Below, in pieces: positions 25,114 through 32,876 of a stretch of 38,387 nt of DNA (position 1 is its first letter; every line of letters starts with the position of its first letter). The notes below the pieces were generated by a model that did no database searches, was not told where the DNA came from, and saw only the letters and a program-made list of their open reading frames with translations. The DNA comes from Spirochaetota bacterium. Lineage in GTDB: Bacteria > Spirochaetota > UBA4802 > JAGODF01. The stretch covers positions 1-38,387 of the forward strand of contig JAOAAF010000008.1 of the NCBI GenBank assembly GCA_026419015.1, given 5' to 3'. Position numbers and translations under genes: made by a program.

Positions 25114-25225
25114 GATAAAAAAGTTATTGCGGCATTTTTATAATGCATTGCCATTGTGTGTGCCATTGTTGTTCTGTGGCAATCTCTTTTGCATGAAAGG
25201 GGAAAATCTAATAAAGAGGAATGCG

Positions 25226-25552
25226 ATGAAATTTTTTAAAATCAGCAATCTGCCCCAAAAGGAAATTTTACAAGGCATTACCCTTAAGTCAGTTCATTTG
25301 CAAAATCTCATGGTAACGTTTGTAACCCTTGCACCGGGGACAGTGTTGCCAGTGCATTCGCACGAGCATGAACAGATAAGCGTGGTAATTTCTGGCATGC
25401 TTCGCTTTTTTGTGGAAGGCGAAGAGCGCATTGTGGGTGCAGGCGATGTGGTATGCGTGCCGTCACATGCCCTTCACGGTGCCGAAGTCATAGAAGGGCC
25501 TTGTATTGTATACGATTCGTGGAGTCCCGTTCGGAAAGACTATATAGTGTGA
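25226..25552 (+). CDS. Small cupin-domain protein
   Basis: 108 residues, a single cupin barrel. The metal-binding motif is LPVHSHEHEQISVVISG (H44, H46, E49/Q50) and the second motif contributes H84 (PSHALHGAEV). The frame opens at 25112, but AAAGAGGA five bases before the ATG at 25226 and the domain boundary decide the start. Small cupins of this kind act as isomerases, dioxygenases or ligand sensors; the substrate is unknown. Confidence 0.85.
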   Translation: MKFFKISNLPQKEILQGITLKSVHLQNLMVTFVTLAPGTVLPVHSHEHEQISVVISGMLRFFVEGEERIVGAGDVVCVPSHALHGAEVIEGPCIVYDSWSPVRKDYIV

Positions 25553-25600
25553 AAAATTTCCCTCATCGGCGCGTTCAAAATTTCCATGATTTAATAATCG

Positions 25601-25621
25601 AACAAAAAATCAGTTTTTGTT
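25601..25621 (+). terminator. AT-rich hairpin after the cupin gene
   Basis: AACAAAAA (25601-25608) and TTTTTGTT (25614-25621) form a perfect 8-bp stem with a 5-base loop. Its GC content is low and only a weak T tail follows, so it is a marginal terminator. Confidence 0.3.
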
Positions 25622-25705
25622 TAAATAAAAACATATTTTAAAAAAATGTTTGATTTTTTTCGGGGAAACGCATCTTCCTGTTACGGTCGTCGTAAAGGGG
25701 GATGT

Positions 25706-28700
25706 ATGCAGTACGGAATTGATTGTGGAAGTAAATTTGTGAAAATTGTGGCGATAGATGCACGGGGCAGTATTGTTTTTTCGGAATACAAGGAGCATTG
25801 TGGCGATCCTGCGAAAGCATTGCCATCGAATTTATTCGATTCGGTTGCACTCACAGGCTGCCATGCGAGCCTATTGAGAAATATTTGTGCGCGCGAAATA
25901 GAGATTGATGAAATTGCCTCAATCATCGCGGCGATGGAAATGTTGAGGTTAAAATTTCGCACTGTCGTATGCGTGGGTGCGGCTTCGATAGGTCTTATTG
26001 GTCTCGATGATCGTATGCAGTTTGAATCGTATCGCCAAAATACTCTGTGCGCTGCGGGGACCGGTTCGTTTATCGATGAGCAAATGCATCGCCTTGGGTT
26101 TTCTTATTCAGATATTGCCGAGATCCCGATAGATGAAAGTCCGCCAACAATTGCAACGCGTTGTGCCGTGTTTGCCAAATCCGACGTCGTTCATCGTCAG
26201 CAAGAAGGGTATGGGCAACATGCGCTGTGGTCGGGCCTTTGTCGTGGGGTTTCAATGACAATGCTTCAGTCTGTTTTTCGGGGTGAGCTTCCCGATGAAG
26301 AAGTGCTTTTCATTGGCGGATTATTTTTAAATCCAACGATTCGCTATTGGACATCGAGGCTCTTCCCACAAGCGCGATTTCATGAAATGGGGCATTTTTT
26401 TGGTGCGTGGGGGAGTGCGTTATTGCACAGGAAGGGTTTTAAAAATGCTGCAGTGCAATTCCCTCTAAAGACAAAAGGAAGCGCTGCTCGGAAAAAACTC
26501 GAACTAAAGAATTCGAGAATTATTGGTGAACGCGATGTGGTGTTTTGTGAGAAAAATGGCTGCGAGGTTCGCATTCATAAGCATTGCGAACTTTCTGGCA
26601 AGGCAGCGGTGGGAATCGACATCGGTTCAACCAGCACGAAGCTTGTCCTTCTCGATGCCCATTCGCATGAAGTAATTGTCGATATCTACGCGCGCACGCA
26701 AGGGAACCCCCTTGGTGCAGCGGCACGGCTTTTCGCAGAATTAAAAGAAGCAATTGGAAACAACTCAGTGGAAATTTGCGCTTGTGCCACAACCGGATCG
26801 GGGAGAAAACTCGTTGGTGCCGTGGTTGGTGCAGATTTAATCATTAATGAGATCAGCGCACATTTTGCGGGTGCTTTTCACATCGATCCATCGATTGAAA
26901 CGATATTCGAGATAGGCGGACAAGATTCGAAGTACATACGCGCTTCGCGAGGAGTGGTTGTCGATTATAATATGAATTTTGTTTGCGCTGCGGGGACCGG
27001 GAGTTTCATTGAAGAGCAAGCTCAGCGGCTCGGTTTTCGAGTACACGAAATAGGGAAACGCGTTATTGGCGTATGTGCACCGCAGGCATCTGATCGGTGT
27101 ACCGTGTTTATGGAACAGGATATCAATGCACTTCTGCGCGAAGGGCATTCGAAAGAAGAAGCGCTCGCTGCGGTTGTGTTTGCGATTGCAAAAAATTATC
27201 TCAATCGGGTTGTGGGAACGCGACCAATAACGGGCACAAAAATTTTCTTCCAAGGTGCAACGGCGCGCAATTTTTCGCTGGTCGCAGCGTTTGAGATTCT
27301 TACGGGGAAAGAAATTGTGGTTTCGCCGTATTGCCATGTGATGGGTGCCGTGGGTGCAGCGAGGTTAGTTCTCCAGCGGATGAAGGGTTCTACGCGCTTT
27401 CGCGGTTTTGACTCGCTTACCGCATTGCCCACATTTCACCGTGCAATCTGCGAAGATTGCACAAATCGGTGTGCGATTACGTATGCGAATTTTCGCAATG
27501 GCGATACCGCTTCGTGGGGACAACTATGCGGGCGAGGGGAGGTGGGTCAGCTGAAAAAACGCGGAAGAAACTATATCGCATCTGCGTTCGATGCCATCCT
27601 CGCGAAAGATAATACGTCCACAACAGCAATTTCGCAATGTAGCCGTGGCACTGTTGGCATTCCCATGATGCTTTCGATGTTCAATTACTTGTCGCTGTGG
27701 CAAACATTTCTTTCGCTTTTGAATTTTCAGGTTATCGTCTCAGACCCTTCCCAAAAATCGCTTCGAGAGCGAGCAGTGAAAATTTCGCGCACCGATTTTT
27801 GTTTTCCAGTAAAGCTTGCCCTTGCGCACTTTGAACAGCTTGCGCGAAATCATCAGGTCGATATTCTTTTTGCTCCTGTGCTTGTAAGCGAAAAGATGCA
27901 AAGAAATGGCATGCCGCGCGTGTTTTGTCCGTATGTAATTTCAATCGCATCGATTGCTGCTTCCATGGATTTTGGAAAGACTATTCTCATGCCTGTGGTC
28001 GATTTCCGCGATACCCATACAATGATCGTTGAAGAGCTGCACAGAGTATTTGAACCGTATGGAATTGGGAAAGATGAAATCGCTATTGCGTTTGAAAAAT
28101 CATTAAACGAGCTTAATTTTCGTCGAAAAATTCGTTTTCAAAAAGGGTGCACTGCAATTGCAAATGCTCGTTCCACTGGCAAAAAGTTCGTTGTATTCAT
28201 TGGGCGACCGTATAATCTTTACGATACGCTTCTCAATCTCCATTTGCCCGATCACTTCGCAAAATACGGCGTGGATGTGATTCCATTTGAGATGCTCATT
28301 GACGAAAAGGAAGATGAAATTCCGCACATGTACTGGAATTATGGTTCGCTTATCTTGCGGATGGCAAAAAAGATAAAGGCCATGAAAAACGTATATCCGG
28401 TATATCTCACCAATTTTTCGTGTGGGCCGGATTCCTTTGTGCTTTCGCGGTTTGAAGCGATCATGGAAGGCAAGCCGTACCTTATCATTGAACTTGATGA
28501 ACATGGTTCGGAAACAGGATATCTTACCCGAATAGAAGCATTTTTGGATATCATCATGGAAGACACACGCGATTGCGAAACCACATCTTCCGAACGATCT
28601 CCTTTTGTGGGTCGATGGAATAAGAAATCGCGGACGCTGTGGATTCCTCCAATGCACGAAATTGGTGCACGGCTTTTTGCCGCTGGGTTTCGCGCATGGG

Positions 28701-29809
28701 GTTTCAATGCGGAAGCGCTGCCACCAGAAGATGAGTGTGCTGGTGAAATTGGGAAGCAAAGCATACGGGGGAGCGAATGTTTACCTGCGGCTGCCACCAT
28801 TGGGGCGTTTCTCAAAAAAATGAGAGAACTTAATGCCAATCCTGCCAAGCAAGCGATATTTATGCCCACCGCTGAAGGCCCATGTCGCTTTGGGCAGTAT
28901 GCGGTACTTCATCGACGTATCCTCGATCGGGAGGGATTTTCGCAAACAATGATTTTTGCCCCTACCTCAGTTAACTCGTATATGGGAATGCCTTCATCCC
29001 TTCGGCGTTACCTGTGGGATGTCATCCTCGCATCGGATTACATAATGAAAGCAATTTTGAAAGTTCGGCCATATGAACTGCATCGAGGTGAAACGGATTC
29101 CATTGTTGAAGAATTGCTTCAACTTCTTGAACGTCGGATAGAACAAAAAGCAAACGTATTGCGAGAAACCATTCATGCCGTTGAAGAAATTTTGTCCATA
29201 CCACATGAGCCAACACCTCGCCCGTTGGTTGGGATAGTGGGCGAAATATACGTGAGGTGCAATCCATTTTGCAATGATAATCTCATCCGAACAATCGAGG
29301 CGTGCTATGGTGAGGCGTGGCTGTCTCCAATATCAGAATGGGTATTGTACACCTCGTGGTTCGAAAACTACATTACTCAACGCAGGTCGAAAAATCCCAT
29401 CAAAAAAGCACTCGCAAATGTGAAACATTCATATTTGTATGCGCGCGCTCATGAATTTGAATACGCATTTCGTTCGCTTATGGGAAATCGATTGGAACCG
29501 CTTATTGAGGACGTATTAAATGAAGGAATAAAATATTTGCCCCTTCGGTTTGAGGGCGAGGCAATTTTAACAATTGGGCGTACGCGTAAGTTTTTCGACG
29601 ATGGTGCGTCTATGGTTGTTAATTGTGCCCCTTTTGGGTGTATGCCTGGCAATATTACTGCATCGATTTTTTGTCAAATTCAGCACGATGTTCAAAAACC
29701 AATTCTTACCCTTTTTTATGATGGGGAAAGCAGCGTAAACAAGGCGGTGGAGATATATTTAAAAAATATGAATGTCCCACAGAAAATGGAAGTATCGCAA
29801 AGAATGTAA
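25706..29809 (+). CDS. Giant 2-hydroxyacyl-CoA dehydratase activase-like protein (two ASKHA ATPase domains plus C-terminal region)
   Basis: 1367 residues from the ATG that follows AAAGGGGGA; the frame opens 20 codons earlier without a signal. Two BadF/BcrA-type ATPase domains occur. The first (1 to about 270) has CAAGTGSFIDEQ with C115 and RCAVFAKSD with C153. The second (about 300-565) has GIDIGSTSTKLV, EIGGQDSKYI, CAAGTGSFIEEQ and RCTVFMEQD. Each cysteine pair would hold half of a bridging [4Fe-4S] cluster. The first domain lacks GGQDSK. A cysteine patch (CEDCTNRC, about 580) and a DUF2229/HgdB-like region fill the rest. Single activases use ATP to push an electron into the dehydratase; these long tandem forms are uncharacterised. 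The ferredoxin downstream is a plausible electron donor. Confidence 0.85.
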   Translation: MQYGIDCGSKFVKIVAIDARGSIVFSEYKEHCGDPAKALPSNLFDSVALTGCHASLLRNICAREIEIDEIASIIAAMEMLRLKFRTVVCVGAASIGLIGLDDRMQFESYRQNTLCAAGTGSFIDEQMHRLGFSYSDIAEIPIDESPPTIATRCAVFAKSDVVHRQQEGYGQHALWSGLCRGVSMTMLQSVFRGELPDEEVLFIGGLFLNPTIRYWTSRLFPQARFHEMGHFFGAWGSALLHRKGFKNAAVQFPLKTKGSAARKKLELKNSRIIGERDVVFCEKNGCEVRIHKHCELSGKAAVGIDIGSTSTKLVLLDAHSHEVIVDIYARTQGNPLGAAARLFAELKEAIGNNSVEICACATTGSGRKLVGAVVGADLIINEISAHFAGAFHIDPSIETIFEIGGQDSKYIRASRGVVVDYNMNFVCAAGTGSFIEEQAQRLGFRVHEIGKRVIGVCAPQASDRCTVFMEQDINALLREGHSKEEALAAVVFAIAKNYLNRVVGTRPITGTKIFFQGATARNFSLVAAFEILTGKEIVVSPYCHVMGAVGAARLVLQRMKGSTRFRGFDSLTALPTFHRAICEDCTNRCAITYANFRNGDTASWGQLCGRGEVGQLKKRGRNYIASAFDAILAKDNTSTTAISQCSRGTVGIPMMLSMFNYLSLWQTFLSLLNFQVIVSDPSQKSLRERAVKISRTDFCFPVKLALAHFEQLARNHQVDILFAPVLVSEKMQRNGMPRVFCPYVISIASIAASMDFGKTILMPVVDFRDTHTMIVEELHRVFEPYGIGKDEIAIAFEKSLNELNFRRKIRFQKGCTAIANARSTGKKFVVFIGRPYNLYDTLLNLHLPDHFAKYGVDVIPFEMLIDEKEDEIPHMYWNYGSLILRMAKKIKAMKNVYPVYLTNFSCGPDSFVLSRFEAIMEGKPYLIIELDEHGSETGYLTRIEAFLDIIMEDTRDCETTSSERSPFVGRWNKKSRTLWIPPMHEIGARLFAAGFRAWGFNAEALPPEDECAGEIGKQSIRGSECLPAAATIGAFLKKMRELNANPAKQAIFMPTAEGPCRFGQYAVLHRRILDREGFSQTMIFAPTSVNSYMGMPSSLRRYLWDVILASDYIMKAILKVRPYELHRGETDSIVEELLQLLERRIEQKANVLRETIHAVEEILSIPHEPTPRPLVGIVGEIYVRCNPFCNDNLIRTIEACYGEAWLSPISEWVLYTSWFENYITQRRSKNPIKKALANVKHSYLYARAHEFEYAFRSLMGNRLEPLIEDVLNEGIKYLPLRFEGEAILTIGRTRKFFDDGASMVVNCAPFGCMPGNITASIFCQIQHDVQKPILTLFYDGESSVNKAVEIYLKNMNVPQKMEVSQRM

Positions 29810-29971
29810 AAAATGTAAATATTATTATTTTTCTTGACAAAGCGCTGCTGCGCATGCCATTTCGTTCGAAATTCTCGTTTGCGGCGAATTCGTGAAAAAG
29901 ATGATTGATGATATCAATCGGATGCCAATAACGGAGTTTTATTAAAAGATTACCAGTATTCGGAGGAAGCA
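29810..29971. other. Intergenic region before the ferredoxin with a coding-like frame and a dyad
   Basis: TTGACA (29834-29839) has no convincing -10 at 17 bp. GATTGAT (29903-29909) and ATCAATC (29913-29919) form a perfect 7-bp dyad. A + strand frame from about 29840 to a TAA near 29944 reads like protein (AISFEILVCGEFVKKMIDD...) but lacks a start and a ribosome binding site. It may be the decayed end of a gene. Confidence 0.3.
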
Positions 29972-30142
29972 ATGGCATATAAAATTACCGATGCGTGTAC
30001 GATGTGCGGAAGCTGTGCGGAAGAATGTCCGAGCAATGCAATAAGTGAAGGGAAAAACGTCTACGTAATTGATAAAGATGCGTGCACTGATTGCGGCACA
30101 TGCGTGGATGTATGTCCCGCAGAGGCGATTGTGGAAGTGTAG
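29972..30142 (+). CDS. 2[4Fe-4S] ferredoxin (56 aa)
   Basis: Clostridial-type bacterial ferredoxin. The two cluster motifs are complete: CTMCGSCAEECP (residues 9-20) and CTDCGTCVDVCP (residues 38-49). CGGAGGAAGC lies just before the ATG. It would carry low-potential electrons in the cytoplasm. It follows the activase-like gene by about 160 bases on the same strand and a strong terminator follows, so it is likely linked to the activase in function: these activases are reduced by ferredoxin or flavodoxin. Confidence 0.95.
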   Translation: MAYKITDACTMCGSCAEECPSNAISEGKNVYVIDKDACTDCGTCVDVCPAEAIVEV

Positions 30143-30252
30143 TTAATAAAATATGGGCAATATGGATTGGTATTTGTGGTCAGATGAACCATTACGCGCG
30201 GCAGATCGTTATGGTGTGCAGCGAAAATGAACTATTCCCTTTCGCGAATTGG

Positions 30253-30283
30253 AAAACCCGCCAAAAGAGGCGGGTTTTTTTTT
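30253..30283 (+). terminator. Strong rho-independent terminator
   Basis: AAAACCCGCC (30253-30262) and GGCGGGTTTT (30269-30278) form a 10-bp GC-rich stem with a 6-base loop. The run of nine T reaches 30283. It ends the ferredoxin transcript. Confidence 0.95.
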
Positions 30284-30396
30284 AAAATGACGAGGTGCGA
30301 CATTCCATGACGTTTTGAATAATGATATAAAAAGCAAAAAGTTATGTCGATAATGAAATACAGCGATTTTTAATGCATATTTTTTAAAATTACTTC

Positions 30397-30425
30397 TTGA
30401 ATTATGGTGTTTTTTCGTATATATT
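30397..30425 (+). promoter_or_regulatory. Sigma70-like promoter of the acidic-protein operon
   Basis: TTGAAT (30397-30402), a 17-bp spacer and TATATT (30420-30425) match the consensus well. Transcription would start near 30432 and leave a leader of about 85 bases before the ATG at 30516. Confidence 0.55.
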
Positions 30426-30515
30426 TAAGAGTGAGAATCCAATAAGTATGAATTAACGTGGCCTGTGAAGGACGTGAATTGGAATTAAACTCATTGGACA
30501 ATTGGCTTAGTATCC

Positions 30516-32873
30516 ATGTCAGTATCAAAGCGCAAAAAAGAAATGATTGAGAATGATATACTTCTCGATGAGATTATCGTGGAGAGGGTGGGGGAAAGTG
30601 AGCAGGAAAAGACTCAACGAAACAATGAAAATGTTATCGTATTTAAGAGCAATGTTCGCAAACCTCATAAAGAGCCTGAAAACGATAGTTTTCAAGTGGA
30701 GCCCACAACCGATGCTATCATCCCCGATTTAATTTCACTCTCAGCTGAAATCGATCGCATTAAAGAGGTATCTTCCTCTTCCGATCCACTCGATAAGATG
30801 GGCGATGATTTAAAACCACAGGATCATCCCATCCAAGATGATATTCGCGTTGATGGCGGAATTTTTGGTACTGGGGAGGGGGAAATTTTTGATAACGTAA
30901 ACAGATCCCCAAATTCTATTGACGAACAATCGATGCATGATCGCGTACACGGTGAGATGATTAACTCACAGGTCATGAAAACCGATGAAGCAGTGCCAAT
31001 TAGCGAACAAAAGAATATCGCTTCAAAAGATGCATATTACGTTTCCGATGCTTTTCGTGCGAAGGATCTCCCCAAACAATCTTCGCGAATACGTTTGGTT
31101 GAGGAAGTTTTTCCAGATAGTGCGCAAGTAACACATAAAGATCCGCACCATGTGCAAACGGAGGATACCGTTACGCAGGTGCACTCGCAAGAAAATGTTT
31201 TACCCCAAAAGGATAATTCTCGCCTTTCAATAACCTTACCTGAGGATGTCGCGGAATCGCTTGCGAAAGATTTTGATATCCACTCACTTCAACCAGTTGA
31301 TTTGCGCGAAGCGGAAAAGATTGCCAATGAAGATATTCTCATTCTCACAGCAGAGGATCTTATTGAAGAACTCGATGCAATGGATCTCATTCCCATCGAC
31401 GATGAAACAACTTTGGAAAGAAAAGACATTCAAAGCGCGAAATCGGATATGCAGCATACCTCAATGCATCATCAACCATCGCGCGGAAAAGGCGAAGAAA
31501 AATCGAAACGCGTTGAAAAAAACGAAAAAGTAGAAGAACACCCCATAGAAGAGGAGTTAATGCTTGCCACAGAGGCTGCTGAAATAAATGGTGAAGACAG
31601 CAACCACCATTACGAAGAAGCGAGCGAGGTGATTGCTGAACCCATTGTTTTGGATGTCGATGATACTGAAGCGCAAGAACGCGAATCCGCTGCAATAGAA
31701 AAGGCAAAATCAATTGAAATCGTTGATGAATTCCCCCAAGCGGATGCGGATGTCCTCGAGAGTGCTCCTCGTTCATTGAAATCGGAGGAAGAGAAAGTTG
31801 AAAAAGAAGCGATTCCACTAGAAGTGGAAGACGTCCATGGAGGCAATGGTGAATCCGAAGAGATTTTCATTGAGCGAAACTACGGAGAAAAAAGCGAAAT
31901 GTCCCGCGATGCGATGGGAGAAAACATCATTGTTTCGCTTGAGAAAATTCCTCAAGATCTCGCTTTTGCGAAAGCGAGGGGGAAGGGATTTGTCATTGAT
32001 GATGTGATGGTAGAGAGAGAAAGAAAAGAAGATAATGCTCGCACAATTTTCCTCGATAGCGAGCTTGAAAGAACTGTGGTTGGGGTAATTGGCATCGGTG
32101 AAGGTAGTGCGCGAGTGATTCCAGAAGCCACCCAAGAAGAAGATCAAGAGCAATTAGCTGCAATTATGAGCGGAACTACAATGGCATTTGAGGATCTGTT
32201 GGTCGATTTTTCGGAAGAATATAAATTTAAAGATGAGGATATTGCATACATCGATGAGGTATTTATTGGTGAGGCAGTGAGGGAAGCTGATTTTTCCGTA
32301 GAAGAACAAAAGCGACAAAAACGAAAACTTTCCCCTGCAATGGAAATTTTTGGTCTTTCGGATGCGGAAATTCATGACATTGAAAATTCGGTATTTTTAG
32401 TAGAGTATAAAGAAGTTGATTTCTCTAAAGTTTTGGACCGCAAAATTGGTCTCGATCAAGCTCCTGCGGATTTTGATCTTTTAAAAAATTGTCGTTATGT
32501 TGGTTCTTCTGTTTCAGAACTCACTGCTCTTGAGAAGCAGAGCATTGAGAGAGATTTAACGATGAGAGATGCAGTAGTATTCGAAGAAAGCATTGAGGAC
32601 ATTCGGCGGGTGTTGCTGAATTATCGAAGGACAAGGAAAAAGCGTGTTGACGATATTATCGATATTACCGATGAAATTGTAATTATTGACGATAGTAGTG
32701 ATGTGGAGCGTTTTGTTAATAGCTTCGAACCAGAAAAAAGGCAGGATCTCAAAAAGCTTTTAAAATATCTCGACGGCCTTTTCGAGTGGCTTCCCGAAGA
32801 ATTAATACGGAAATTTGCAAATTCAGAATATTACAATTTGTACGTAAAAATTATGAACGAATTAGAACAATAA
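30516..32873 (+). CDS. Large acidic, mostly disordered protein with a folded C-terminal region
   Basis: 785 residues, unrecognised. Residues about 20-540 are rich in E, D, S and K and look disordered. Residues about 570-785 look folded: FKDEDIAYIDEVFIGEAVREADF, SPAMEIFGLSDAEIHDIENSVFLVEYKEVDF, and a helical end (KKLLKYLDGLFEWLPEELIRKFANSEYYNLYVKIMNEL). There is no signal peptide or membrane segment, so it is cytoplasmic. It has no good ribosome binding site at 30516. It is 3 bases upstream of the GAF protein, which has a similar acidic stretch. The pair is probably co-transcribed and may act together in signalling or as a scaffold, but this is inference. Confidence 0.75.
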   Translation: MSVSKRKKEMIENDILLDEIIVERVGESEQEKTQRNNENVIVFKSNVRKPHKEPENDSFQVEPTTDAIIPDLISLSAEIDRIKEVSSSSDPLDKMGDDLKPQDHPIQDDIRVDGGIFGTGEGEIFDNVNRSPNSIDEQSMHDRVHGEMINSQVMKTDEAVPISEQKNIASKDAYYVSDAFRAKDLPKQSSRIRLVEEVFPDSAQVTHKDPHHVQTEDTVTQVHSQENVLPQKDNSRLSITLPEDVAESLAKDFDIHSLQPVDLREAEKIANEDILILTAEDLIEELDAMDLIPIDDETTLERKDIQSAKSDMQHTSMHHQPSRGKGEEKSKRVEKNEKVEEHPIEEELMLATEAAEINGEDSNHHYEEASEVIAEPIVLDVDDTEAQERESAAIEKAKSIEIVDEFPQADADVLESAPRSLKSEEEKVEKEAIPLEVEDVHGGNGESEEIFIERNYGEKSEMSRDAMGENIIVSLEKIPQDLAFAKARGKGFVIDDVMVERERKEDNARTIFLDSELERTVVGVIGIGEGSARVIPEATQEEDQEQLAAIMSGTTMAFEDLLVDFSEEYKFKDEDIAYIDEVFIGEAVREADFSVEEQKRQKRKLSPAMEIFGLSDAEIHDIENSVFLVEYKEVDFSKVLDRKIGLDQAPADFDLLKNCRYVGSSVSELTALEKQSIERDLTMRDAVVFEESIEDIRRVLLNYRRTRKKRVDDIIDITDEIVIIDDSSDVERFVNSFEPEKRQDLKKLLKYLDGLFEWLPEELIRKFANSEYYNLYVKIMNELEQ

Positions 32874-32876
32874 ACT

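Larger units (their letters stand above)
30143..30515. other. Intergenic region between ferredoxin and the acidic-protein operon
   Basis: Between the ferredoxin stop and the terminator at 30253 lies a 25-codon frame (ATG 30153 to TGA 30228-30230) that begins MGNMDWYLWSDEPLR; it has no visible Shine-Dalgarno. After the terminator comes AT-rich sequence with the promoter of the next operon at 30397-30425. Nothing else is apparent. Confidence 0.5.

Noticed and set aside
25112-25225. Signal-peptide-like extension of the cupin protein
   Set aside because: The start would overlap that of the divergent serine hydrolase, and an internal ATG has a much better ribosome binding site.
25646-25705. Earlier start of the activase-like protein
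   Set aside because: No ribosome binding site, and the ASKHA fold begins directly at the ATG at 25706.
30091-30285. 64-codon + strand frame over the ferredoxin end
   Set aside because: It is an out-of-frame shadow of the ferredoxin and runs through the terminator.
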